This document shows, one piece after another, positions 14,013 through 21,793 of a stretch of DNA of 27,417 bases. Location of the stretch: contig CAYJKC010000028.1 of the NCBI GenBank assembly GCA_964370675.1, forward strand, positions 1 through 27,417, in the 5' to 3' direction. The stretch is from CAYJAD01 sp964370675. Its GTDB lineage: Bacteria; Desulfobacterota; Desulfovibrionia; Desulfovibrionales; Desulfovibrionaceae. The number at the start of each line of letters is the position of its first letter. Position 1 is the first letter of the stretch. The position numbers and the translations under genes were made by a program. The notes beneath the pieces were generated by a model. That model made no database searches and was not told where the DNA came from. It worked only from the letters and a program-made list of their open reading frames with translations.

Positions 14013-14318
14013 CTACTTCATCATATTAAGATATTTAGCAAGAACCATAAGGTCTGCATCGCTCATACCCTTAAAGGATTTTTGCATGCTCACAACCTTA
14101 GGGCTTTCAAACTTGCCATCTCTGTAATGCATCATCTTTTTATTTAAATCTTCCACCGGCTTACCTGCAAACTTTGGTTTAGCAGAGTGACAGCCTACAC
14201 ATTTTTTATAAAGATCTGCGCCAGTCATGGCATCTGCAGCATTGGACTGGATAGCCAACGCAACCACAAATACAAGAGGTAAGCATAGAGCTACCAATGT
14301 TTTCAAGCCAAATTTCAT
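14013..14318 (-). CDS. periplasmic class I cytochrome c (c553-like)
   Basis: The 101-residue precursor begins M-K-F-G-L-K with a hydrophobic core and S-N-A-A-D cleavage region, so the mature protein of about 78 residues is periplasmic. One heme motif, C-V-G-C-H, lies just after cleavage. The probable axial Met is in V-V-S-M-Q-K or the nearby K-G-M-S-D. The C-terminal helix M-S-D-A-D-L-M-V-L-A-K-Y-L matches small class I cytochromes such as Desulfovibrio cytochrome c553, an electron carrier for periplasmic dehydrogenases. GGAGG lies 7 bases before the ATG at 14318; a GTG directly before it is a poorer start. It is a single-gene unit, convergent with fumarase. Confidence 0.92.
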   Translation of the reverse strand: MKFGLKTLVALCLPLVFVVALAIQSNAADAMTGADLYKKCVGCHSAKPKFAGKPVEDLNKKMMHYRDGKFESPKVVSMQKSFKGMSDADLMVLAKYLNMMK

Positions 14319-14365
14319 CACTAATCCTCCAGGTTAAAGTTAAAATACATTAAAAACCCAATTAA

Positions 14366-14395
14366 AGAATAGCATAACGATAGCTATAATAGCAA
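14366..14395 (-). promoter_or_regulatory. candidate promoter of the cytochrome c gene
   Basis: On the minus strand TTGCTA (14395-14390) and TATTCT (14371-14366) are 18 bases apart, about 50 bases before the start codon. The match to a housekeeping promoter is moderate. Confidence 0.35.
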
Positions 14396-14524
14396 GCATT
14401 TAAATTAAAAGTAAAAAAAATTCACAGTACTATAATGTACCAAATCAGCTAAACTTTATCATCAAAATATAACTTGCCACTTAGCACAGCTCTGGTTAAT
14501 TTTTAACTTAACGGAGTATTACAT

Positions 14525-15136
14525 ATGAAAAACACAGTGGTTCTAGCTACACGCAATACTGGAAAAATTCGCGAACTGGCAAACGAGCTTAGAGCTTTTG
14601 GGCTTGATGTGCTTGGACTTGAGTCATTTCCAGAGCTTGAAGATGTTGAGGAAACAGGACAAAGCTTTGAAGAAAATGCACTACTTAAAGCGCAAACCGT
14701 GGCTCAAGCATTAAACTTAATAGCCATTGCCGATGATTCGGGCTTGGAAGTAGATGCCCTCAATGGTAAACCTGGCATATATTCAGCACGCTATGCCAAT
14801 GACCTTGAGTTGTTACCCAACGAAAGTAATGATGAACGCAACATTCGTAAGCTTTTACTGAGTCTTGAAAATATATCAGATCGAGATGCTCGCTTTGTTT
14901 GTTGTATGGCAGCTTGTAAGCCTGATGGCACACACCTTATTATACGCGGCACTTGGGAGGGCAGCATCACAAAAAAACCACAAGGGCAACAGGGCTTTGG
15001 TTATGATCCTGTTTTTTTTGATGCCGAGCTACAAAGAACTGCCGCTGAACTTAGCAAGGAAGAAAAATTTGCCAAAAGCCATCGTGGCAAAGCTTTACGC
15101 ATGCTCTTAAATAAATGGGAAGATTTTTATAAATGA
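14525..15136 (+). CDS. rdgB: XTP/dITP diphosphatase (RdgB/HAM1 family)
   Basis: This enzyme removes non-canonical purine nucleotides (XTP, ITP, dITP) by hydrolysing them to the monophosphate and pyrophosphate. The 203-residue protein shows the family signatures A-T-R-N-T-G-K-I-R-E at the N-terminus, S-F-E-E-N-A-L-L-K-A, A-D-D-S-G-L-E-V-D-A-L-N-G-x-P-G-I-Y-S-A-R, G-F-G-Y-D-P-V-F, and the closing S-H-R-G-K-A. ACGGAG lies about 8 bases before the ATG. Its last 4 bases overlap the start of the next gene (ATGA), so both are translated together. Confidence 0.97.
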   Translation: MKNTVVLATRNTGKIRELANELRAFGLDVLGLESFPELEDVEETGQSFEENALLKAQTVAQALNLIAIADDSGLEVDALNGKPGIYSARYANDLELLPNESNDERNIRKLLLSLENISDRDARFVCCMAACKPDGTHLIIRGTWEGSITKKPQGQQGFGYDPVFFDAELQRTAAELSKEEKFAKSHRGKALRMLLNKWEDFYK

Positions 15137-15867
15137 GTAATGTGAAAAATACATCACAAAATTTGGCGCAAAATAGTAGAGAAATTGGCATAGATGCACT
15201 TTTGTTATGCGCATTTGTGCTTAGCCAAAAAATAAAAATTAAAAACTTTGTAGAGCTAGGTATGGGCAATGCCCTTGCCTCTTGCACGCTTGCCCTTAAC
15301 TTGCAATCATGCCAAGGGTTTGGCATCGATATAGCACCAGGAGCTCTACAGGTCGCAAAGCAAACTGCCTCTAAACTCACACTTGAAAAGCGCTTACAAT
15401 TTGCCCTTGCCAATGTGCAAGACAGGCAGCATGTTATAAAGCTATATCAAGAGCATATGGGTAATAACTTTACTCAAATGGTTATGACAAACCCCCCTTA
15501 TCACAAGCATGGCACAGGGCGCACTAGCAAAGTTGAAGACCGGTGCATAGCCTTACATCAAGATGAAAACACATTGGAAGAATTTTGCGCCACTGCATCA
15601 AGGCTATTGGAACATCATGGGCATTTTTTTTGCATTTATAACCCTAAGTTTGTGGCTGATTTGTTCCAAGCCCTACCAGCTCAGAAACTTGGTATTCGGC
15701 ATCTGCTAGCCATACATAGTTTCAAGCAAATGCCCGCGCAGTGGATTTTAGTACATGCTCAAAAAAATGCTCAAAATGACATAAAAATTCTACCTAGCTT
15801 AAGTCTTTATCATGCTAAAGACCAATTGAGCCAAGAAATACTAAACTTCTGCCCCTGGATTGGATAG
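15133..15867 (+). CDS. SAM-dependent methyltransferase, TrmN6-like (tRNA1Val adenine-37 N6)
   Basis: The 244-residue protein has a Rossmann methyltransferase core. Motif I is V-E-L-G-M-G-N-A-L-A near residue 38, and the next acidic strand end is G-F-G-I-D-I-A. The catalytic N-P-P-Y motif reads M-T-N-P-P-Y-H-K-H-G-T-G-R-T-S, the form found in the TrmN6/YfiC group that methylates A37 of tRNA-Val. N-P-P-Y also occurs in other N6-adenine and protein-glutamine methyltransferases, but the G-x-G-R-x-S extension favours TrmN6. It overlaps rdgB by 4 bases. Confidence 0.8.
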   Translation: MSNVKNTSQNLAQNSREIGIDALLLCAFVLSQKIKIKNFVELGMGNALASCTLALNLQSCQGFGIDIAPGALQVAKQTASKLTLEKRLQFALANVQDRQHVIKLYQEHMGNNFTQMVMTNPPYHKHGTGRTSKVEDRCIALHQDENTLEEFCATASRLLEHHGHFFCIYNPKFVADLFQALPAQKLGIRHLLAIHSFKQMPAQWILVHAQKNAQNDIKILPSLSLYHAKDQLSQEILNFCPWIG

Positions 15868-15887
15868 GTAATCATGCTATATCAATA

Positions 15888-15926
15888 AACAAGCGCCATA
15901 TCCCATACTGAGACATGGCGCTTGTT
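15888..15926. terminator. terminator hairpin between the methyltransferase and the symporter
   Basis: AACAAGCGCCAT (15888-15899) and ATGGCGCTTGTT (15915-15926) form a perfect 12-bp stem with a 15-base loop between two convergent genes. A T-rich tail is short on both sides, but position and strength suggest bidirectional termination. Confidence 0.7.
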
Positions 15927-15946
15927 CATAGTAATAAAGCTTAACT

Positions 15947-17167
15947 TTACGAAGTTTTGCTATCATCTAATACATTTTCAAGACGTGATACAGTTAGCGC
16001 ACCTAATGCGTCGCCAAGCACGTTCATAGGGGTACGTGCCATATCAAGAATACGATCAACACCAGCTATTAAAGCAACGCCTTCTAAAGGTATGCCCACT
16101 TGCACAAAAATGATACTCATCATAATTAGTCCTGCTCCAGGTACACCCATGGTTCCCACAGCAGCTAAAATTGCCATAAGCACAATAGTTAACTGATCAC
16201 CAACGGTTAAATCTATACCATAAACTTGCGCTACAAAAATAGCACAAATCCCCATGTATAAAGATGTACCATCCATATTAATGGTATTGCCTAAAGGCAT
16301 ACTAAAACTAGCAACAGTCCTTGACGCACCAAGTTTTTCTGCTGAGGCCATATTGGTTGGTAAAGCCGCTGCACTTGAACATGTTGTGAATGCCACCAAG
16401 AGCGGCTCCATCATACCCTTTAGAAAACGCATAATAGGCAAGCCCACAACAAACTTTAACAATGGTACATAAACAGTCACAAACAATAATACGCAACCAA
16501 CATACATGATAACTATGACTTTTAACAAAGGTAATAGAACTTCAAGTCCATGCCTTGTTACTGTGTAAGCAATTAGACCAAATACACCAATAGGAGCATA
16601 AAGCATTACATAACCTGTAACCTTAATCATGGCTTCACCGCAGATTTCAAAAAAACGATGCACAGGTCTTGCACTCTCACCAAGTGCACTTAACGCAAAA
16701 CCAAAAATAACTGCAAAAACAATTAGTTGCAGCATATTCCCCTTAGCCATAGCCTCCACAGGATTCATGGGAATAAGGTTTATTAAGGTTTCAGATAATG
16801 CAGGTGGGGTAACCTCTTTAGCTTTAAGCCCTTCTAATGTAAGGTTAAGACCAAGACCAGGCTCGGCAATATTGGCCAAAACAAGTCCAATCAAAACAGC
16901 TGCAGCCGTGGTTAAGAGGTAAAATAAAATAGTTTTTGTAGCTAAACGCCCAAGCTTTGCTGTATCGCTAATACCTGCAGCTCCAGCCACCAGGGTAGCA
17001 AAAACCAAAGGAACTACAACCATGCGAATAAGACGAATAAAAATATCGCCAAGCGGTTTAAATATTGCAACACCCAATGTTGAGTCTTGTGCCCAAATAC
17101 CAGCTAAAACACCAGCCACAAGACCTATACCCATTTGAATAGATAAACCAATCTTAACTTTAGACAT
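15947..17167 (-). CDS. dicarboxylate/amino acid:cation symporter (DAACS family, GltP/DctA-like)
   Basis: The 406-residue polytopic inner-membrane protein belongs to the glutamate/aspartate and C4-dicarboxylate symporters, which move substrate with Na+ or H+. The serine-rich re-entrant loop reads T-C-S-S-A-A-A-L-P near residue 262, and the cation-site motif N-T-I-N-M-D-G-T is near 300. An opening R-L-I-R-M-V-V-V-P-L-V-F-A motif and the late G-V-P-G-A-G motif are present. The final helix has A-G-V-D-R-I-L-D-M-A-R-T-P-M-N-V-x-G-D-A. Residues that separate Glu/Asp from malate/fumarate carriers were not resolved, so the substrate is open. GGAGG lies 5 to 6 bases before the ATG. Its neighbour fumarase would fit a C4-dicarboxylate role, but this is only context. 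Confidence 0.93.
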   Translation of the reverse strand: MSKVKIGLSIQMGIGLVAGVLAGIWAQDSTLGVAIFKPLGDIFIRLIRMVVVPLVFATLVAGAAGISDTAKLGRLATKTILFYLLTTAAAVLIGLVLANIAEPGLGLNLTLEGLKAKEVTPPALSETLINLIPMNPVEAMAKGNMLQLIVFAVIFGFALSALGESARPVHRFFEICGEAMIKVTGYVMLYAPIGVFGLIAYTVTRHGLEVLLPLLKVIVIMYVGCVLLFVTVYVPLLKFVVGLPIMRFLKGMMEPLLVAFTTCSSAAALPTNMASAEKLGASRTVASFSMPLGNTINMDGTSLYMGICAIFVAQVYGIDLTVGDQLTIVLMAILAAVGTMGVPGAGLIMMSIIFVQVGIPLEGVALIAGVDRILDMARTPMNVLGDALGALTVSRLENVLDDSKTS

Positions 17168-17366
17168 TCTATCCTCCTTAATATATTTAAACTATTAAAA
17201 GTACACTTTTAAAGTGAAGTATAAATAAATCAAGTTCTAATTGCAAGTAACGAAGCAAATAATATCCAAAAGAAAATTATCACAATATAAGCACCAAAAT
17301 TACAACCAAACCATGCATTTTACAATATCATTTTAGTTTGTTATGTGAAACAAGGAGGACTAAATC

Positions 17367-18383
17367 ATGCAAAAGACAACCACATTAAACATGGTGTTTA
17401 TCTTACTTTTTATGACACTTATAAGTACTACAACCCATGCTAAAGAAGCTGTAAACTATGAAAACTTTGCTCAAGTTGAAACCAACCTGACTGCAGGGCG
17501 CATACTTAACACGGCAGGTGGCATAAATAAATGGGTGCACATTAAAAGCCCAACTCCACTTGACCAGCAAACCATTATTCGCATGAACCGAGATACACTT
17601 TATAGCATTGCTATTGTTGATGTTAGCAAGGGTGCAGTCATTACTATTCCCCCCGTAAAAGATCGTTACCTTTCTTTTGCAGCCATAAATGAACAAGGCT
17701 ACACACGCATGGTTGAGCTTGGCGGTGGCAATTATACGCTCAACACCGAAAACATTGGCTCAAATTATGCCTTTGTCATTATGCGCATATTTGTTGATGC
17801 TAACAACCCCGAAGATGTAAAAAAGGTAAACGCACTGCAGGACCAGTATAAAATTAATGCAAACAGTGCCAACGCCTTATTAATAAAAGACTGGGATCAG
17901 GATGCTTATAAAAAAATGCACTCTTCGCTTACAGAGCTATTTAAAGTAGCAACAAATGCAACTAAAATGTTTGGCAAAGAAAAAGAAGTGGATCCTATTT
18001 ATTTTCTTGTGGGTACTGCTGGTGGCTTTGGTGGTTTACCAAGTAAAAATGCTATGTATTTTAACTTTAATCCTCCAAAAAAGAATACAAATTATAAGGT
18101 TCACTTCAAAGAGATGCCTGTAAGAGGTTTTTGGTCTGTCACAGTGTACAATAAGGATGGATTCATGTTTGAATCAAAATTTGGTAAAACTAATATCAAT
18201 AGCGCAACTGCAAAAAAATCATCCGACGGAACATATACTGTATATTTTGGAAATTGTGAAAAAAACAAGGTAAATTGCCTTGCAATTGAAGAAGGTTGGA
18301 ATGGTATATTACGCCTATATGAGCCTGAACCAGAATTATTAGGCGACACTTCATCCATTCCACGTTTACAAAGCGTAGAATAA
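17367..18383 (+). CDS. exported DUF1254/DUF1214-domain protein
   Basis: The 338-residue protein begins with a signal peptide: M-Q-K-T-T-T, a hydrophobic core, then T-H-A before K-E-A. The mature part has a DUF1254-like N-terminal region with I-R-M-N-R-D-T-L-Y-S and R-Y-L-S-F-A-A-I-N-E-Q-G-Y near residues 70-112. A DUF1214-like C-terminal region follows, with R-G-F-W-S-V-T-V-Y-N-K-D-G-F near 252 and G-x-L-R-L-Y-x-P-E-P near the end. The family is widespread and lacks an assigned reaction. AAGGAGG precedes the ATG. It is a single-gene unit ending at a strong terminator and facing the antiporter gene. Confidence 0.9.
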   Translation: MQKTTTLNMVFILLFMTLISTTTHAKEAVNYENFAQVETNLTAGRILNTAGGINKWVHIKSPTPLDQQTIIRMNRDTLYSIAIVDVSKGAVITIPPVKDRYLSFAAINEQGYTRMVELGGGNYTLNTENIGSNYAFVIMRIFVDANNPEDVKKVNALQDQYKINANSANALLIKDWDQDAYKKMHSSLTELFKVATNATKMFGKEKEVDPIYFLVGTAGGFGGLPSKNAMYFNFNPPKKNTNYKVHFKEMPVRGFWSVTVYNKDGFMFESKFGKTNINSATAKKSSDGTYTVYFGNCEKNKVNCLAIEEGWNGILRLYEPEPELLGDTSSIPRLQSVE

Positions 18384-18454
18384 TTTTTTACTGCGTTACT
18401 AGTGCTGGCAATGGATTTTATAATCCATATTCTGAATAAAGTATTTTACCACAA

Positions 18455-18480
18455 AAAAGCCCACCAGAAGGTGGGCTTTT
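18455..18480. terminator. strong terminator after the DUF1254 gene
   Basis: AAAAGCCCACC (18455-18465) pairs with GGTGGGCTTTT (18470-18480) around AGAA and is flanked by A- and T-runs, so it can act on both converging genes. Confidence 0.92.
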
Positions 18481-18501
18481 TACATTTATAAGATTTGAAC
18501 T

Positions 18502-19926
18502 TTATAGATAGAACATAAAAGTAAGTACCACAAAGAGCGGCACCAAGATACCAAATGACCAAGCCATGTAGCCAAAGAATGAAGGCATTTTTACGCCCAT
18601 ATCTTCAGCAATGGAGCGCACCATGAAGTTTGGTGCATTACCAATATAGCTATTAGCACCCATAAACACCGCACCAGCCGAAATAGCTGTTAAGGTCATG
18701 GCTAAATCACCCATGAGGGTTGTAGCATCGCCACCTGCTGTATTAAAGAACACAAGATAAGTAGGAGCATTATCAAGGAAGCTTGAAAGCATACCTGTTA
18801 ACCAAAAGTACATATAGTTAACGGGCTGACCATCTTGCGAAACCATTTGGATAAGAGGAGCTAGAGCACCTTCTGTACCAGCTTGCAAAATTTTAATGGC
18901 AGGAATCATGCTTATAAAAATACCCAAGAACAGTTTAGCAACTTCTTCAATAGGAGCCCAGTTAAAACCGTTTAAGTCTCGGCACTCCTTGGTAGTAAGC
19001 TTCCATGAAATACCAGCAAGTAAAAGCAATAGGAAGTCGCGTAATAAATTTTGCCCTTCAAGTGGTACACCATAAATATTTACCGCTTCACCTAACTTTA
19101 ATAAGCCAGACATTAGCACTGCACCAATAACACCCACAAGCAAAATAAGATTTACCTTACCATCAAGACCAAGCTTTTCACCGGTTTGCATGCTGGCATC
19201 AGGTTGAGGACGACCTTCTTTATTGTAAAGCATGGTATCAACAATATAGTAAATAATAAGCAAGGCAATGCTTAAAACAAGCATTTGCCAAAATAGAGCT
19301 GAGGTTGTCCAGAAAAAGCTAACACCTTTTAAGAAACCCAAGAATAATGGTGGATCACCAAGTGGGGTTAAGGAACCACCAATGTTAGCAACAAGGAAGA
19401 TGAAAAATACTACTGAGTGAACTTTGTTTGAACGATGAGCATTAGCACGAAGTAAGGGACGAATAAGCAACATGGCAGCACCAGTTGTTCCCATCCAGCT
19501 TGCTAAAATAGTACCTACAGCTAAAATAGCTGTGTTTACTAAAGGTGTACCCACTAGAGAACCAGTTAGGCGAACCCCACCAGCCACAGTAAATAATGCA
19601 AAAAGCAAAATTAAAAATGATACATATTCAAGTAGTATGGTATGTAAAAATTCATATAGAGTTATGGAAAAACCATATACCATGGCGCAAGGCACAAGGA
19701 AGGCTAAGCCCCAAAATATGGAAATCTTACCAAAATTATGATGCCAAAAATGTGGCAATGCCAGCGGCATAATGGCAATGGACAACAACATGCAAGCAAA
19801 AGGTATAACCCAAACGGCTGACAGCTCCGCACCTGGCAAGGTGGGATGACCTGCACCAGCAGCAAGAGCCAGAGATGGCACAAGTGTGGCTAACAACATT
19901 AAAACAGATGAAACAAATTTTGGCAT
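18502..19926 (-). CDS. sodium:proton antiporter-like transporter (NhaD/CitMHS_2 type)
   Basis: The 474-residue protein is an inner-membrane transporter with about a dozen hydrophobic segments. It starts M-P-K-F-V-S-S with a first helix that resembles a signal, then A-A-G-A-G-H-P-T. Diagnostic segments are A-S-W-M-G-T-T-G-A-A-M-L-L-I-R-P near residue 145, N-I-G-G-S-L-T-P-L-G-D-P-P-L-F-L-G near 183 and, in the second half, S-S-F-L-D-N-A-P-T-Y-L-V-F and G-A-N-S-Y-I-G-N-A-P-N-F-M-V. The repeated N-A-P/G-D-P-P hairpins are typical of the ion transporter superfamily. The ion or organic anion carried cannot be read from sequence. The ATG at 19926 follows AGGAGG; an upstream in-frame start at 19953 is unsupported. 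Confidence 0.88.
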   Translation of the reverse strand: MPKFVSSVLMLLATLVPSLALAAGAGHPTLPGAELSAVWVIPFACMLLSIAIMPLALPHFWHHNFGKISIFWGLAFLVPCAMVYGFSITLYEFLHTILLEYVSFLILLFALFTVAGGVRLTGSLVGTPLVNTAILAVGTILASWMGTTGAAMLLIRPLLRANAHRSNKVHSVVFFIFLVANIGGSLTPLGDPPLFLGFLKGVSFFWTTSALFWQMLVLSIALLIIYYIVDTMLYNKEGRPQPDASMQTGEKLGLDGKVNLILLVGVIGAVLMSGLLKLGEAVNIYGVPLEGQNLLRDFLLLLLAGISWKLTTKECRDLNGFNWAPIEEVAKLFLGIFISMIPAIKILQAGTEGALAPLIQMVSQDGQPVNYMYFWLTGMLSSFLDNAPTYLVFFNTAGGDATTLMGDLAMTLTAISAGAVFMGANSYIGNAPNFMVRSIAEDMGVKMPSFFGYMAWSFGILVPLFVVLTFMFYL

Positions 19927-20144
19927 AAACTTCCTCCTAAGATTACCCCACATGTGTGAGGAAAAAAGAATAACAAGTCTTTGTTAACGTCCCAAGACAC
20001 TCTTGGCAAGCTTATTCACGTGTATTTTAGGTGATTTTTATGCGTTTTTATTTTTTTCACTGCTAATAGATTGAAATATAAAAAAAGTTTTTCCTTGCTT
20101 ATAAAGTTTTTTTTTGACAAAAAGAAAACAGCTAAGGAGTAATC

Positions 20145-20735
20145 ATGCCAAAAAATCCAACTAAAGCTCGGCTTGCACGCATAGAAAGCGTTTTGCAGCA
20201 ACGCCAGCCAAGCTTAACACTAGTTCTTGCTAACATTCATGACCCACATAATGTATCGGCCATTTATCGCTCTTGCGACGCCTTTGGTGTGGCAGAGGTA
20301 CACTTATACTATACCAATACGGCATTTCCTGTGCTAGGGCGCAAAACGTCAGCATCAGCGCGCAAATGGGTAGATACCATTCGCCATAATAACAAAGAAG
20401 AACTGTTTAGCACACTTAAAGCTAATAAGATGCAAGTACTTGCCACATCTTGCACAGCAAATGCAAAAACTTTACGCGAATGGGACTTAACTAAGCCTAC
20501 AGCCATAATTATGGGCAATGAACATAGTGGCGTTGCCAAGGAGCTTGTGCAAGGCATTGATGGAGAAATCTATATTCCCATGCATGGAATGATTCAAAGC
20601 TTTAATGTTTCTGTGGCAGCAGCTGTGCTTTTGGCTGAAGCTTCGCGCCAACGAGAAATAGCAGGCATGTATGACACCAAAAGCTATGACGATGAAGAAT
20701 ATGCCAAAAGATTGGCTTTATGGATAGAAAAATAG
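20145..20735 (+). CDS. trmH: SPOUT RNA 2'-O-methyltransferase, TrmH-type (tRNA Gm18)
   Basis: The 196-residue protein has the three SpoU motifs. Motif 1 is N-I-H-D-P-H-N-V-S-A-I-Y-R-S-C-D-A-F-G near residue 30. Motif 2 is A-I-I-M-G-N-E-H-S-G near 122. Motif 3 is I-P-M-H-G-M-I-Q-S-F-N-V-S-V-A-A-A near 143. The N-terminal R-I-x-x-V-L-x-x-R-Q segment is characteristic of TrmH, which methylates G18 in the tRNA D-loop, rather than of rRNA enzymes with an extra N-terminal domain. AAGGAG lies 6 bases before the ATG. It is divergent from the antiporter gene and converges on flgM. Confidence 0.88.
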   Translation: MPKNPTKARLARIESVLQQRQPSLTLVLANIHDPHNVSAIYRSCDAFGVAEVHLYYTNTAFPVLGRKTSASARKWVDTIRHNNKEELFSTLKANKMQVLATSCTANAKTLREWDLTKPTAIIMGNEHSGVAKELVQGIDGEIYIPMHGMIQSFNVSVAAAVLLAEASRQREIAGMYDTKSYDDEEYAKRLALWIEK

Positions 20736-20748
20736 ACAAGAGACCATA

Positions 20749-20783
20749 TAGCCTTGTAGCAAATAAGCTTTACTGCAAGGCTA
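20749..20783. terminator. possible terminator after trmH
   Basis: TAGCCTTG (20749-20756) pairs with CAAGGCTA (20776-20783), followed by GTCTTTAAT. The loop is long and the T-run short, so the call is tentative. Confidence 0.4.
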
Positions 20784-20881
20784 GTCTTTAATATAAAACA
20801 CTTATATGAAATATTGGCAAAGCTTTCAGAAGCTAAATCATTACATTAACCCCTGAAAACATTACCTAATATATTTTTAAC

Positions 20882-21196
20882 TTATACGCCAAAAAACTCT
20901 ACATCTTCTTTTATAATGCCCTCGGCAATGCGATTATTATCAATTTTATATGTGCCGTTTTGCACTTGATCACGCAATGCGGCTACTTTTTCTGTGCGCA
21001 CATCTGAGGTTTCACTAGCAACGCCCCTAGCCTCTGCCATCATTTTGGCATCCCCAGATAATTGAACACTATCACCCTTGGGAGCTATGGCTTGCGCACC
21101 TTTTTGAGAACCTTGATCACTATTTTTGGCAACTTGTTCACTATGCTGACGATATACATTAAGAGGCATTTGAGCGCTATCACTACCTATCTTCAT
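20882..21196 (-). CDS. flgM: anti-sigma-28 factor FlgM
   Basis: FlgM binds sigma-28 (FliA) until the hook-basal body is complete and it is exported. The 104-residue protein shows the family arrangement: a polar, probably disordered N-terminal half, then D-S-V-Q-L-S-G-D-A near residue 42 and a C-terminal sigma-binding helix region with R-x-E-K-V-A-A-L-R-D-Q-V-Q-N-G-T-Y-K-I and N-R-I-A-E-G-I-I. GGAG lies 7 bases before the ATG. The gene follows a small conserved gene by 66 bases and is probably transcribed from the sigma-28 promoter in front of that gene. No flgN or flgK follows, since the next gene is convergent trmH. Confidence 0.92.
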   Translation of the reverse strand: MKIGSDSAQMPLNVYRQHSEQVAKNSDQGSQKGAQAIAPKGDSVQLSGDAKMMAEARGVASETSDVRTEKVAALRDQVQNGTYKIDNNRIAEGIIKEDVEFFGV

Positions 21197-21262
21197 AATT
21201 TACTCCATGTATACAAAATATTAAACCGTAAATATGGTATGCAACTAATATACCACAAAAAA

Positions 21263-21694
21263 TCAAACCATATTATCATTAACTGTTTGCAAAGTAATTT
21301 TCCACAATAAATGCAATGCCTTAATCTTTTCTTCTTCACTAAGAGGTATTGCTTGTTCTTCTTTATTATCCGGTAAACGTAAGAGGCGTAAATGTTCTTC
21401 CCTTAAAGGTGCAGGAGCAGGATATGTCAACAATATGTCACTGCCCATGGCTTGACCAAGTTTTTCGGTAATATCGTCAACCATTGGGTTATCCGATCCT
21501 GTAAAAATTAACCTCTCATAAAGCTCTTGAGCTACCCGTTTTACAGCAGTTTTACGCTGTTCAACTGGGTCCGGACTTTCCTCGCCAGTCTCTAACAATT
21601 GCTTACGCCTATGGCGCGCTAAGCGCCTTGCTGTAAGCAATTGGAGCTCATAATGCTTTTGCATCATTTTAAACTGTATACTGTTTGTTCCCAT
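21263..21694 (-). CDS. conserved small protein upstream of flgM (function unknown)
   Basis: The 143-residue soluble protein has a basic N-terminal segment (R-R-L-A-R-H-R-R-K-Q near residue 18) and a middle K-R-V-A-Q-E-L-Y-E-R-L-I-F-T-G-S-D-N-P-M-V-D-D. A proline-rich part Y-P-A-P-A-P-L-R-E follows. I recognise the arrangement, not the function: a similar gene sits directly upstream of flgM in Desulfovibrio vulgaris. The ATG at 21694 is preferred because GAGGG lies 6 bases upstream, whereas the ATG at 21700 directly abuts that site. Its sigma-28 promoter implies expression late in flagellum assembly. It has no signal peptide or membrane segment. Confidence 0.75.
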   Translation of the reverse strand: MGTNSIQFKMMQKHYELQLLTARRLARHRRKQLLETGEESPDPVEQRKTAVKRVAQELYERLIFTGSDNPMVDDITEKLGQAMGSDILLTYPAPAPLREEHLRLLRLPDNKEEQAIPLSEEEKIKALHLLWKITLQTVNDNMV

Positions 21695-21712
21695 TCCCAT
21701 CCCTCATCTATG

Positions 21713-21739
21713 CAATCGGATAATAACTACATTTCTTTA
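21713..21739 (-). promoter_or_regulatory. sigma-28 (FliA) promoter for the flgM locus
   Basis: On the minus strand TAAAGAAA (21739-21732), an 11-base spacer and TCCGATTG (21720-21713) match the sigma-28 pattern TAAAGTTT-N11-GCCGATAA, including the TAAAG and CCGAT cores and the exact spacing. Transcription would start about 21707, giving a leader of roughly a dozen bases that still contains GAGGG. Confidence 0.8.
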
Positions 21740-21793
21740 GGTTTAGAGGAAATTTTTATAACAAAAAATATTTATTTATTTCAAGACATTAAT

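Noticed and set aside
19960..19990. A TAACAA-N4-TTGTTA dyad upstream of the antiporter, considered as a Rex-like site
   Set aside because: The half-sites are in the opposite orientation to the known Rex pattern, and the region is too AT-rich for such a short match to mean much.
20085..20119. A sequence resembling part of the cooC leader hairpin (A7-G-T5-CC) and a TTGACA before trmH
   Set aside because: The similarity is short and low complexity, and no -10 element fits the TTGACA before the trmH start codon.
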